Shown: piece after piece, positions 34,825-43,288 of the stretch
How positions within the stretch are numbered: the first letter of the stretch is position 1
How the letters are laid out: every line of letters starts with the position of its first letter
Assembly (NCBI GenBank): GCA_001298545.1
Contig: LJCX01000021.1
Span: 186,001 to 250,000 of the forward strand
Length of the DNA: 64,000 bases
Reading direction: 5' to 3'
From: Actinobacteria bacterium OV320
GTDB lineage: Bacteria; Actinomycetota; Actinomycetes; Streptomycetales; Streptomycetaceae
Translations under genes and position numbers: made by a program
Notes under the pieces: generated by a model
Database searches by the model: none
What the model was told of the DNA's origin: nothing
Seen by the model: the letters and a program-made list of their open reading frames with translations, nothing else

Positions 34825-36195
34825 TCAGCAACCGGCCGGGGTCAGTTCGGCCAGCAGCAGGGTGCGGTCGTCGGCTCCGGCCGTACCGCCAGGGGCGTGC
34901 AGGAGCCGACGGCACAGGGACGGCAGCGCGTCCTGCCCGTCGCCGTCCACGGGCCCGACGGCGGCCGCCGCGTCCACGGTGCGCGCCAGGCGGGTGATCT
35001 CCTGGTCGATGTCGGCGTCGCGGGACTCGACCAGACCGTCGCTGTAGAGCACCAGCAGGGCCGGCTCCGGCACGCTCAGCACGGTCTCCTCGTAGCTGCC
35101 CGCCCCGAGCCCGAGGGGCAGCCCCGCCCCGGTCAGCGTGACCGGCGCCGTGCGGCCCTGCGGGCCGCGCAGCAACGGGGGAGGGTGGCCCGCCCCCACC
35201 AGGGTGCAGGTGCGCCGCCGGGCATCCCATTCGGCGTAGATGCAGGTCGCGAAGGACACGCCGGGGGAGTCGCCGGCGAGGGTGTCGAGCCGCCCTATGA
35301 GGTCGGCCGCGGGGATGTCGAGCGCCGCCAGGGTACGGACGGCGGTCCGCAACTGGATCATCGCGACGGCGGACTCGGGACCGTGTCCCATGGCGTCCCC
35401 GACGATCAGACTGACCCGGTCGCCCGGCCGCTTCAGCACGTCGGACCAGTCCCCGCCGACGAGGTTGCCCTCCCCGGCGGGCAGGCAGCCGTGCGCGGTG
35501 CGGCAGCCGCCGAACTCCTGCGCCGTGCCGGGCGGCAGGCTGTTGCGGATCGCCAGGGAGGTCCGGCGCTCGCGCTCGTAGCGGCGCGCGTTGTCGAGGG
35601 CCACGGCGGCCCGCGCGGCCAGTGCCTCCACGGAGGCCACGTCCGCCGGGCCGAACGGCGCACGGCCCGGTCCCCTGGTGCAGGTGACGAAGCCGATCGC
35701 CTGGTCCCGCAGCCGCAGCGGCACCACGAGGAGGGCCGCCACGCTCAGGAGGTCGCAGACGCGTGCCTCGCCGTCCCCGGCCGCGATGAGCCGCTCGGAC
35801 GTGTGCGGGTCCACCGCGTCGAGCACCTGCGCGTGCCCGGCGGCGAGCGCGCGGGCGTACGGCGTGTCCCGGGGGAAGGCGACCACCTCGCCGACCGGCA
35901 GCATGCCCTCCCAGTCCTCGCGCGCGCCCGGTCCGACACGCAGTGCCATCCGGCGTGCCTCGATCCTGGGCGCGTCCACGCCGACGTGCGCGTTCTCCTC
36001 GACGCGCCACCGCTCCAGGAGGAAGACGGAGGCCGCGTCGCAGAATCCGGGGGTCAGCGCGTGCACGACATGGCTGCCGGTCATCAGCAGATCGAGTTCC
36101 GAGCCGATGACGTCGGCGGCGGGGGAGAACACCGACCGACGGGGCGAGGGCAGGGCGGCGACGACGTCGGTGCCGCTGCGCGGTTGGTTCCGCAG
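34825..36195 (-). CDS. GAF-SpoIIE serine phosphatase
   Basis: About 456 residues. An N-terminal region (VIGSELDLLMTGSHVVHAL), a GAF-like sensor (about 40-230; LLSVAALLVVPLRLRDQAIGFVTCTR) and a SpoIIE phosphatase with GGDWSDV, VGDAMGHGPESA and YSDGLVESRD. It should dephosphorylate an anti-anti-sigma factor in response to a small-molecule or redox cue. The start is unclear: CTG 36195 follows GAAAGG, while the nearest ATGs (36402, 36459) lie upstream of a TATAGT -10-like element (36267-36262) and would add unlike sequence. Confidence 0.75.
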   Translation of the reverse strand: MRNQPRSGTDVVAALPSPRRSVFSPAADVIGSELDLLMTGSHVVHALTPGFCDAASVFLLERWRVEENAHVGVDAPRIEARRMALRVGPGAREDWEGMLPVGEVVAFPRDTPYARALAAGHAQVLDAVDPHTSERLIAAGDGEARVCDLLSVAALLVVPLRLRDQAIGFVTCTRGPGRAPFGPADVASVEALAARAAVALDNARRYERERRTSLAIRNSLPPGTAQEFGGCRTAHGCLPAGEGNLVGGDWSDVLKRPGDRVSLIVGDAMGHGPESAVAMIQLRTAVRTLAALDIPAADLIGRLDTLAGDSPGVSFATCIYAEWDARRRTCTLVGAGHPPPLLRGPQGRTAPVTLTGAGLPLGLGAGSYEETVLSVPEPALLVLYSDGLVESRDADIDQEITRLARTVDAAAAVGPVDGDGQDALPSLCRRLLHAPGGTAGADDRTLLLAELTPAGC

Positions 36196-36523
36196 GGTCG
36201 TGCCTTTCAGTGGGAGCCGGCCGCGCGGCGGGAGACAGAGGGAGCACCGCGTGCCGTCGCAACTATATGATGGCGCGTCAAGTTGCCGGGGCCGAAGCCC
36301 AGTTGCCGCACCGGTTGCCAGGTCATGGCGGCGGTCCGACCGGTCGGGGCCGACCGGCCGGGGCGACTGTGCGCGGGCGGGATCGAGCGCCGGGAAGGCC
36401 ATGGATGTGCTCGTGCCGCCGTGGCAGCAAGCTCCGGCCGGCCTCCGGTCGACGGGCACACGACGCGTGGTGCCGCACGCACAACGCAGGTACGCGCTGA
36501 TTCATCCCGTCCGCCGGTCCGGC

Positions 36524-36769
36524 TCACAGGTTCTCGGTGTCCCGCACGTCGATCTCGCACTCCACATCGGGGATCACGTCGAGCTGGTTCCTCACTGCCT
36601 CACGGACATCGCCGGCCAGTGACACCGACACCTCGGCGGGGACGTCGGGGGCGTCCGGGCGGTTGACGGATGACACGATCGCATCGGGATCCATTTCCTC
36701 CAGTGCGTGGAGCACCTCGTCGACCCGGTCGTTTCGCACGGTCGTCGATACGTAGGTACGGACAGTCAT
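36524..36769 (-). CDS. Small hypothetical protein, 81 residues
   Basis: A compact acidic protein (MTVRTYVSTTVRNDRVDEVL... ending DVECEIDVRDTENL) with alternating strands and one helix and no recognised family. AAGGGAG eight bases before the ATG and GC-rich third positions support it as a real gene. The 36196-36523 space on its 3' side holds no further gene that I can support. Confidence 0.6.
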   Translation of the reverse strand: MTVRTYVSTTVRNDRVDEVLHALEEMDPDAIVSSVNRPDAPDVPAEVSVSLAGDVREAVRNQLDVIPDVECEIDVRDTENL

Positions 36770-37035
36770 GATCGTCTCCCTTACCGTAACCGGACTCCTC
36801 GGCCGGCCGTCCGCCCTCCTCGTGGGGCGGACGCGAGTCCACGGGCATCACGGAGCCCATGCCGCCAGCCTCGCCCGTCCGGAGCCCGTCCGCATTCGCA
36901 CGCCTCCAGGCGGGCGTCGGATGCTGCTCGAACCCCGCGCTTTCAGGCGGAGCGGCACCCCACGTCGGCGGATCGACGAGTCGTTCGCGGGGGTGGTCGC
37001 CGCGGACGATTTCTCCCGCACGGACAATGGGAGGT

Positions 37036-37581
37036 ATGGAGTTCTTCTGCTACCACCGTGACCGGCCCGCCTCCGCCGCCCTGCGCGACGAACTGCTCGA
37101 GAAGCACTGGTCCTACATGGACGGGTACGCGGCGCAGATGATCGCCCGGGGTCCGACCTTCGACGCCGACACGCCCACCGGCAGCGTGCACATCGTCGAC
37201 CTCCCGGATGCCGCCGCCGCCCGCGCGTTCGCCTTCGACGAGCCCAACTACCAGGCCGGTGTCTACCGGGACGTGCTGCTGCGCCGGTGGCGCAACATGC
37301 TGGGGCGCACCATGTGGGACTTCCCCGGTGGGCGCAGCGGCGGTAACCGGTATGTGGTGCTCGGCCTCGGCCCGGGCACGGACGACGGCCTCGTCGTGCC
37401 GCCCGACCGGGACGAGCTGATCGCGTACGGGCCGCTGCTGTCCGACGACGGGGCCACCCGGGTGGGTACCGCGGTGCTGCTCAGAGCCCCTGATGCGGAC
37501 GCGGCGCGCGCCGTCCTGGCCCCGGGCGGGTATGCGGACGTCGAGGTCCATGACTGGCAGTTCGGCGGACGGCCGTCATGA
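37036..37581 (+). CDS. Tandem YCII-domain protein
   Basis: 181 residues. The first half (MEFFCYHRDRPASAALRDE, WSYMDGYAAQMIARGPTF, GSVHIVDLPDAAAARAFAFDEPNYQAGVY) is a YCII domain. The second half (ELIAYGPLLSDDGATRVGTAVLLRAPDADAARAVL) repeats the same pattern, so the protein is an internal duplication. YCII folds are small dehydratase or muconolactone-isomerase-like barrels. Substrate unknown. ATG 37027 is an alternative start, three codons earlier. Confidence 0.78.
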   Translation: MEFFCYHRDRPASAALRDELLEKHWSYMDGYAAQMIARGPTFDADTPTGSVHIVDLPDAAAARAFAFDEPNYQAGVYRDVLLRRWRNMLGRTMWDFPGGRSGGNRYVVLGLGPGTDDGLVVPPDRDELIAYGPLLSDDGATRVGTAVLLRAPDADAARAVLAPGGYADVEVHDWQFGGRPS

Positions 37582-37667
37582 GGCCGGGGTCGCCCTCCGT
37601 TCGGCGCGGGTTTGCGTGACAGTGGAGGCATGAACGCAGACGACAGGAACATTCTGGCCCGGGGCGT

Positions 37668-38054
37668 GTGGCGACCAGGCTTCCCACCCAGGATCTGGAC
37701 CGGGCGCGGCGTTTCTATGCCGAGCGGCTCGGGCTGGAGCCCGTCGACGAACGGCCCGGTGGGCTCCTGTACCGATGCGGAGGGGCGGAGTTCGCCCTGT
37801 TCGCGTCGACGGGAGCCGCGTCCGGCACCTTCACCCAGATGGGGTGGGAGGTCGACGATCTCGACGCGGTCGTGGCGGACCTCAAGCGGCGAGGCGTGGT
37901 GTTCGAAGAGGTCGACGTACCCGGGTTCGGCACGAAGGACGGCATCGCCGAGATCGACGGGAACTACCCGAGCAAGGGCGCACGGGGGGAGCGTGCGGCC
38001 TGGTTCCGAGACAGCGAGGGAAACCTCCTGGGCATCGGCGAGCCGGTGGTCTGA
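37668..38054 (+). CDS. VOC (glyoxalase/bleomycin-resistance) protein, possibly frameshifted at its start
   Basis: 128 residues of the vicinal-oxygen-chelate family: TRLPTQDLDRARRFYAERLGLEP, FALFASTGAASGTFTQMGWEVDD and WFRDSEGNLLGIGE. The GTG start at 37668 has no ribosome site. An ATG at 37630, right after GGAGG, opens MNADDRNILARGV in the neighbouring frame. If GTGTGG at 37666-37671 lost two bases the two would join as MNADDRNILARGVATRLPTQDL, a natural start. A two-base insertion, sequencing error or use of the GTG are all possible. Confidence 0.72.
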   Translation: MATRLPTQDLDRARRFYAERLGLEPVDERPGGLLYRCGGAEFALFASTGAASGTFTQMGWEVDDLDAVVADLKRRGVVFEEVDVPGFGTKDGIAEIDGNYPSKGARGERAAWFRDSEGNLLGIGEPVV

Positions 38055-38088
38055 GCGCCGTTGCGGCCGACGGCCCGCCGTCCCCGCC

Positions 38089-38682
38089 CTACTCCGGCTC
38101 GCATCCGCGCAGGGCGGACGCGATCACGTCGTCCAGGCCCGGCCCGGTGACCTCCGGTGGCAGCAGCCCGCTCACCGTGAGCCCGGCATAGCCGTGCAGC
38201 GCCGCGAAGATCGGCAGGGCGACGCGCTCCAGGGCGCCCTGCCGCACCTCGCCCCGGCGCTGCCCGTCGCGGATCAGTTCGAGCAACTGCTCGGACCACA
38301 GATGGGCCGTCGCGCCCAGTGCCTCCGACGCCTGCGGGCTGTGCTTGGCCGAGAACATCAGGTCGAGCAGGGCGGCGTTGGTCACGGCGAAACCGACATA
38401 GGCGCGGGCCGCGGCGTCCAGACGTTCGGCGAACGACTCGCCGACGCCTTCCTGGGCGGCCGAGATGACGGCGGCCAGCCGCTCGAAGCCGGTCAGCGCC
38501 AAGGCGTCCAGCAATGCCTGCTTGGTCTTGAAGTGGCGGCTGGGCGCGGCGGGGCTCACCCCGATGTCACGGGCCAGTTCCCGTAGGGACAGTGCTCCCG
38601 ATCCCCTCTCGCGCAAGGTCTGCTCGGCGCGTGCGAGCAGCTCCGCGGGGAGGTCACCGTGGTGGTAGGGGCGGCTTCTCAT
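38089..38682 (-). CDS. TetR-family repressor
   Basis: 197 residues. N-terminal helix-turn-helix LSLRELARDIGVSPAAPSRHFKTKQALLDALA and a C-terminal ligand domain of the TetR_C_33-like type. Divergent from an SDR gene with an 80-base spacer carrying repeated ACATTG motifs, so it probably represses that gene and itself. Confidence 0.9.
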   Translation of the reverse strand: MRSRPYHHGDLPAELLARAEQTLRERGSGALSLRELARDIGVSPAAPSRHFKTKQALLDALALTGFERLAAVISAAQEGVGESFAERLDAAARAYVGFAVTNAALLDLMFSAKHSPQASEALGATAHLWSEQLLELIRDGQRRGEVRQGALERVALPIFAALHGYAGLTVSGLLPPEVTGPGLDDVIASALRGCEPE

Positions 38683-38712
38683 GCCCTCAGCCTAGCCCGG
38701 CGTGAGCAGCGC

Positions 38713-38760
38713 CTACATTGTTATCGTTGCAAACATTGTGAGCACCGCATACATTGGACC
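38713..38760. promoter_or_regulatory. Candidate TetR operator in the tetR-SDR spacer
   Basis: TACATTGTT, AACATTGTG and TACATTGG occur in close order in this A/T-rich stretch, and TGTT/AACA flank ATCGTTGC as a small inverted repeat. Such clustered repeats between divergent regulator and target genes are usual for TetR binding. Operator call is by position and symmetry only. Confidence 0.45.
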
Positions 38761-38761
38761 C

Positions 38762-39697
38762 ATGGCAAAGGACATGAAGACCACCCAGCCCTGGAACACC
38801 ACCGACATCCCCGACCAGACCGGCCGCACCGCCGTGGTGACCGGCGCCAACAGCGGGCTCGGCCTCGCCACCGTCGAGGCACTGGCCCGCGCGGGCGCCC
38901 ATGTGGTCCTGGCGGTGCGGGACCCCCGGCGCGGCGAGGCGGCGGCCGCGACCGTGCCGGGCAGCGTGGAGGTGCGCCGGCTCGACCTGGCCGACCTCTC
39001 CTCCGTGCGCGAGTTCGCCGCCGGCTGGCGCGGCGACCTGGACCTGCTCATCAACAACGCCGGCGTCATGAACGTCCCCGGGGCCCGTACCAAGGACGGC
39101 TTCGAGACGCAGTTCGGCACCAACCACCTGGGCCATTTCGCCCTGACCAACCTGCTGCTGCCGCACATCACCGACCGCGTGGTCGTCCTGTCGTCCGGCG
39201 CGCACAGGATGCCGGGCAGCCCCCGCATCCGCTTCGACAACCTCGACCTGACCGGCGAGTACGCCCCGATGGCCGCCTACAGCCAGTCCAAGCTCGCCAA
39301 TCTGCTCTTCACCCTGGAGCTCCAGCGGCGGCTCGGCGAGGCGGGTTCACCCGTGCGCGCCCTGGCCGCACACCCCGGCTGGGCCGCCACCAACCTCCAG
39401 GGGCACGACGCCAGCTTGCTGCGGCGCCTCTTCATGCGGCTGGGCAACCGGCTCGTCGCCCAGGACGGCCGGGCCGGCGCGCTGCCCACCCTGTACGCCG
39501 CCGTCCGGGACCTGCCCGGCGCGAGCTACGTCGGCCCCGACGGCCTCTTCGAGATGCGCGGCGCCCCGACCCTGGTCGGCCGCTCCCCGGCGGCCAGCGA
39601 CCCGGCCGCCGCCCTGCGGCTGTGGACCGTGTCGGAGGAGCTGACCGGCGTCACCTTCCCCGAGCCCGCTCTGACGTCGAGCGGCCCGAGGTCCTGA
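38762..39697 (+). CDS. SDR-family oxidoreductase
   Basis: 311 residues. NADP loop VVTGANSGLGLATVEAL, the NNAGVM strand, FGTNHLGHFALTN and an active-site YSQSKLAN (Tyr-x3-Lys), as in retinol-dehydrogenase-like short-chain reductases. ATG 38762 directly follows the operator region; an upstream ATG at 38702 lies within it and is unlikely. Probably a detoxifying or xenobiotic-reducing enzyme under the divergent TetR. Confidence 0.88.
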   Translation: MAKDMKTTQPWNTTDIPDQTGRTAVVTGANSGLGLATVEALARAGAHVVLAVRDPRRGEAAAATVPGSVEVRRLDLADLSSVREFAAGWRGDLDLLINNAGVMNVPGARTKDGFETQFGTNHLGHFALTNLLLPHITDRVVVLSSGAHRMPGSPRIRFDNLDLTGEYAPMAAYSQSKLANLLFTLELQRRLGEAGSPVRALAAHPGWAATNLQGHDASLLRRLFMRLGNRLVAQDGRAGALPTLYAAVRDLPGASYVGPDGLFEMRGAPTLVGRSPAASDPAAALRLWTVSEELTGVTFPEPALTSSGPRS

Positions 39698-39794
39698 GGA
39701 TTCCGGAGGGTCGCGGCGGAGCGGTACGCCCCGACGTCGACCGGTATGGCCGTCCATCCCCGGGTCGGCCGGCGTCCGGCGGCGGGTGGACGGC

Positions 39795-39889
39795 GCGGCC
39801 GCCCGTCACGGGAGCGGCCACCCGTCACGGGAGCGGCCGCCCGCCACGGGAGCGGCCGCCCGCCACGCGAGCGGCCGCCCGCCACGCGA
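39795..39889. repeat. Five-copy 19-bp tandem repeat
   Basis: Units of the form GCGGCCGCCCGYCACGSGA are repeated five times with a few changes, in the space between convergent SDR and monooxygenase genes. Inverted GC pairing within and between units could help end transcription from both sides. Not a multiple of three, so not coding. Confidence 0.9.
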
Positions 39890-39893
39890 GCGG

Positions 39894-40217
39894 CTACTCG
39901 CCCTTCGGAGCCGCCTGTTGCACCACCTCGAAGGACCAGAGGGTGGAGCCCGATGCCGCGGGCTTGGGCCGTTCCCCCTCCGCGTCGCCCCGGTGGGCGG
40001 CCTTCATCGGGCCCTCGAGCCAGGCCTGGAACGACGCCTCGTCACGCCAGCGCGTGTAGACGAGGTAGGTGTCGGTGCCCTCGACCGGGCGGAGCAGCTC
40101 GAACCACTCGAAGCCGTCCGAGTTCTCGACGGCGTGGGCTCGCGCGGCGAACCGCTTCTCCAGGGTCTCCCGCTGTTCCGCCGGGACGGTCAGTACGTTG
40201 ATCTTGACTACGCTCAT
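39894..40217 (-). CDS. ABM-domain antibiotic biosynthesis-type monooxygenase
   Basis: 107 residues: MSVVKINVLTVPAEQRETLEKRF, GFEWFELLRPVEGTDTYLVYTRW and the closing WSFEVVQ. This is a dimeric alpha-beta barrel (ABM/DUF4188-like), related to haem-degrading IsdG and polyketide monooxygenases. Cofactor residues are not diagnostic. ATG 40217 chosen; the frame stays open upstream without family similarity. Confidence 0.8.
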   Translation of the reverse strand: MSVVKINVLTVPAEQRETLEKRFAARAHAVENSDGFEWFELLRPVEGTDTYLVYTRWRDEASFQAWLEGPMKAAHRGDAEGERPKPAASGSTLWSFEVVQQAAPKGE

Positions 40218-40357
40218 GGTCCCATCCTGCCCTCCCACGACCGCCGGGCGGCGGACCGCCCCCTCCGTGACATCCGGCTCCGGCTCCCGCTCCGGAGGCC
40301 CCGCTCCTGAATCCGGGCCTCCGGATCCGGGTCTCTCGAATTCGGGCCCCGCGAATC

Positions 40358-40369
40358 TGGTCCAGACCA
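40358..40369. promoter_or_regulatory. DasR-type operator (dre-like)
   Basis: TGGTCCAGACCA, arms TGGTC and GACCA, lies five bases before the -35 box of the hydrolase operon. It matches the 12-base element known from Streptomyces chitinase promoters and the DasR consensus around TGGTCTAGACCA. DasR is the GntR-type regulator of chitin and N-acetylglucosamine use, so induction by chitin breakdown products is likely. Confidence 0.7.
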
Positions 40370-40374
40370 AACTC

Positions 40375-40403
40375 TTGACAGGGTCATTACTCACTTCTTA
40401 AAT
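40375..40403 (+). promoter_or_regulatory. Promoter of the GH16-GH18 operon
   Basis: TTGACA (40375-40380) and TTAAAT (40398-40403) with a 17-base spacer, a near-consensus sigma70-type promoter. A weak inverted repeat TCACT/AGTGA surrounds the -10 box. The 5' leader is about 130 bases. The rest of the 40218-40543 gap shows nothing else of note. Confidence 0.7.
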
Positions 40404-40543
40404 CACGTAGTGAACTAAGCCCGTGTCAGGGCCGGTTCGCACCCCCCACCCATTCGGCGCGGTCAGCGGTGAGCCGCCCGGCCGCGCCCACGGATGTCAT
40501 GACCATGTCGTGACGGTCCGTCATGTGCCAGGAAGGGAGAGCC

Positions 40544-41824
40544 ATGGCCTCTCCGCGCCTGCCCCGGCGCCTGCTGTTGTCGCTGGCCTCGCTCCTCGCC
40601 TTCGCGTCGCTGTCCACCGGACCGGCGCTGGGCGTGTCTCCATCCGCGGAGGACTCCTCCGCACGCGCTGTCGCGGCACCCCAGGCGGCCGCCGTCACGT
40701 TCTCCGAGGAGTTCGACGGGCCCGCCGGTTCTGCCGTGGACGGCGCCCGATGGCAGACCGAGACCGGTGACAACGTCAACAACCACGAGCGGCAGTACTA
40801 CACCGCGGGCAACCGCAACGCCGCTCTGGACGGCCAGGGCCATCTGGTGATCACCGCCCGCCGGGAGAACCCGGCCAACTACCAGTGCTGGTACGGCCGG
40901 TGCGAGTACACCTCCGCCCGGCTGAACACGGCCGGCCGGTTCACCACGACGTACGGCCGGGTCGAGGCCCGGATGAAGGTCCCGCGCGGGCAGGGCATGT
41001 GGCCCGCCTTCTGGATGCTGGGCAACGACATCGGCCAGGTCGGCTGGCCCGCCTCGGGCGAGATCGACGTCATGGAGAACGTGGGCTTCGAGCCGGCCAC
41101 CGTCCACGGCACCCTGCACGGCCCGGGATACTCCGGCTCCGGTGGCATCGGCGCCGGGTACACCCTGCCCGGCGGACAGGCCTTCGCCGACGCGTATCAC
41201 ACCTTCGCCGTCGACTGGAGCCCGAACGCGATCACCTGGTCCGTCGACGGCACCGTCTACCAGCGGCGCACCCCGGCCGACCTCGGCGGACGGCAGTGGG
41301 TCTTCGACAAGCCCTTCTTCCTGATCCTCAATCTCGCGGTCGGCGGCTACTGGCCCGGAGACCCCGACGGCAGCACGGTCTTCCCCCAGCAACTCCTCGT
41401 CGACTACGTCCGGGTGAGCACCGGCACCGCCCAGCCGGGCGGCAGCGGTCCCATCACGGGCCTCGCCGGCAAGTGCGTGGACGTGGCCGGGGCCAACAGC
41501 GCCAACGGCACGGCCGTGCAACTGTACGACTGCAACGGCACCGCCGCCCAGCAGTGGTCCGTGGGCGCCGACGGCACGATCCGCGCCCTCGGCAAGTGCC
41601 TGGACGTCGCCTCCGGCGGCACCGCGGACGGCACCCCCGTCCAGCTCTGGGACTGCAACGGCTCCGCGGCCCAGCAATGGGCCGTCCCCGCCGCCCGCGA
41701 CATCGTCAACCCGCAGGCGAACAAGTGCCTGGACGCCGCGGGCGGCAGCTCCGCCAACGGCACCCGGCTTCAGATCTGGACCTGTACCGGTGCCTCTCAG
41801 CAGAAGTGGACGGTGACCCGATGA
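40544..41824 (+). CDS. Secreted GH16 endo-beta-1,3-glucanase with ricin lectin
   Basis: 426 residues. A Sec signal (about 1-35, basic then Leu-rich), the GH16 catalytic domain with active-site GEIDVMEN (Glu173 nucleophile, Asp175, Glu178 acid) and a C-terminal ricin B-type lectin (about 305-426) with three QxW repeats. The family member type is laminarinase-like, cutting beta-1,3-glucan of fungal walls or algae. GGAAGGGAGA before ATG 40544 fixes the start over ATG 40523. Stop overlaps the next gene (ATGA). Confidence 0.92.
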   Translation: MASPRLPRRLLLSLASLLAFASLSTGPALGVSPSAEDSSARAVAAPQAAAVTFSEEFDGPAGSAVDGARWQTETGDNVNNHERQYYTAGNRNAALDGQGHLVITARRENPANYQCWYGRCEYTSARLNTAGRFTTTYGRVEARMKVPRGQGMWPAFWMLGNDIGQVGWPASGEIDVMENVGFEPATVHGTLHGPGYSGSGGIGAGYTLPGGQAFADAYHTFAVDWSPNAITWSVDGTVYQRRTPADLGGRQWVFDKPFFLILNLAVGGYWPGDPDGSTVFPQQLLVDYVRVSTGTAQPGGSGPITGLAGKCVDVAGANSANGTAVQLYDCNGTAAQQWSVGADGTIRALGKCLDVASGGTADGTPVQLWDCNGSAAQQWAVPAARDIVNPQANKCLDAAGGSSANGTRLQIWTCTGASQQKWTVTR

Positions 41825-43209
41825 CCCGGAGGTTCCCGCACCGGCGCGCGGCACGCGGCGCGCTGGGCGCGGCGGCCGTGGCCGCCCTGCTCACCGGCCT
41901 GAACGGCACGCCGGCGAGCGGTGCCGCGGCGGCCGCCGGGCAGATCACCGGGATCGGCGGCAAGTGCGTCGACATCGCGGGTGCCGCCACGGCCAACGGC
42001 ACGGCCGTCCAGCTCTACGACTGCAACGGCAGCGCGGCCCAGCAGTGGACGGTGGGCGACGACGGCACGATCCGCGCGCTCGGCAAGTGCCTGGACGTGA
42101 CCTCGGGCGGTACCGCCGACGGAACCCGGACCCAGCTGTGGGACTGCAACGGCAGCGCGGCCCAGCAGTGGACCGTCACCGCAGCCCGCGACATCGTCAA
42201 CCCCCAGGCGAACAAGTGCCTGGACGCGACCGGCAACAGCTCCGCCAACGGCACCCGGCTCCAGATCTGGACCTGCACCGGATCCGCCAACCAGAAGTGG
42301 ACGGCGCCCGGCGGCGGCGGAGAGCCGGCGCCCGGCCCGGGAGCCATGGCCGTCGCGCCGTACCTCTACAACGGGTGGGGCAGCCCGCCCAGTCCCACCA
42401 CCGTGATGAACGCGACCGGCGTCAAGTGGTTCACGCTCGCCTTCGTCCTCAGCAACGGCTACTGCAACCCGCAGTGGGACGGCAGCCGCCCGCTGACCGG
42501 GGGAGTCGACCAGCAGACCGTCACCACCGTCCGGGGGGCCGGTGGTGACGTGATCCCGTCCTTCGGCGGCTGGAGCGGCAACAAGCTGGAGAGCTCCTGC
42601 GGCAGCGCGGGCGAACTGGCCGCCGCGTACCAGAAGGTCATCAACGCCTACGGGCTCAAGGCGATCGACATCGACATCGAGGCGGCGGCGTACGACAGCC
42701 CGACCGTGCAGCAGCGCACCGTCGACGCGTTGAAGACCATCAAGGCCAACAACCCCGGCATCAAGGTGTACATCACCTTCGGCACCGGACAGAACGGCCC
42801 CGACAGCAGCCTGATCGGCAGGGCCGCCGCCTCCGGACTCACCGTGGACAGCTGGACGATCATGCCGTTCAACTTCGGCGGCGCGGGCCAGAACATGGGC
42901 CAGCTCACCGTCCGGGCCGCCGAGGGACTCAAGACCGCGGTGAAGAACGCCTACGGCTACTCGGACGACCAGGCCTACCGGCGCACCGGCATCTCCTCGA
43001 TGAACGGCATCACCGACAACAGCGAGACGGTGACCGTCGCCGACTTCCGCACCATCCTGGCGTACGCCCAGCAGCGCCACCTGGCCCGGCTGACCTTCTG
43101 GTCGGTCAACCGCGACCGGCCCTGCACCGGCGGCGGCGCCGACACCTGCTCGGGCATCGCCCAGCAGCCCTGGGACTTCACCCGGGTCTTCGCGCAGTAC
43201 GCCGGCTGA
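41821..43209 (+). CDS. Secreted ricin-lectin GH18 chitinase
   Basis: 462 residues. Signal peptide (about 1-38), ricin B lectin (about 40-162) and, after a Gly/Pro linker, a GH18 domain with the catalytic IDIDIE (Asp283, Asp285, Glu287) and the final strand RLTFWSVNRDRPC. The order, binding module first, is opposite to the GH16 neighbour although the lectin sequences are nearly the same, so a lectin cassette was copied between them. Translationally coupled to the glucanase. Likely acts on chitin next to beta-glucan. Confidence 0.9.
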   Translation: MTRRFPHRRAARGALGAAAVAALLTGLNGTPASGAAAAAGQITGIGGKCVDIAGAATANGTAVQLYDCNGSAAQQWTVGDDGTIRALGKCLDVTSGGTADGTRTQLWDCNGSAAQQWTVTAARDIVNPQANKCLDATGNSSANGTRLQIWTCTGSANQKWTAPGGGGEPAPGPGAMAVAPYLYNGWGSPPSPTTVMNATGVKWFTLAFVLSNGYCNPQWDGSRPLTGGVDQQTVTTVRGAGGDVIPSFGGWSGNKLESSCGSAGELAAAYQKVINAYGLKAIDIDIEAAAYDSPTVQQRTVDALKTIKANNPGIKVYITFGTGQNGPDSSLIGRAAASGLTVDSWTIMPFNFGGAGQNMGQLTVRAAEGLKTAVKNAYGYSDDQAYRRTGISSMNGITDNSETVTVADFRTILAYAQQRHLARLTFWSVNRDRPCTGGGADTCSGIAQQPWDFTRVFAQYAG

Positions 43210-43288
43210 CCCGCCCGCGCACCCCGCCGACCCGTCCCTGCCTTCCCCCGATCCCCACTCACGCCGTCCCGGCGGCACAGGAGAAGAC

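Noticed and set aside
36262..36281. TTGACG and TATAGT as a promoter of the GAF phosphatase
   Set aside because: Only eight bases apart, too close for a -35/-10 pair; the TATAGT alone is kept as weak support for the start choice.
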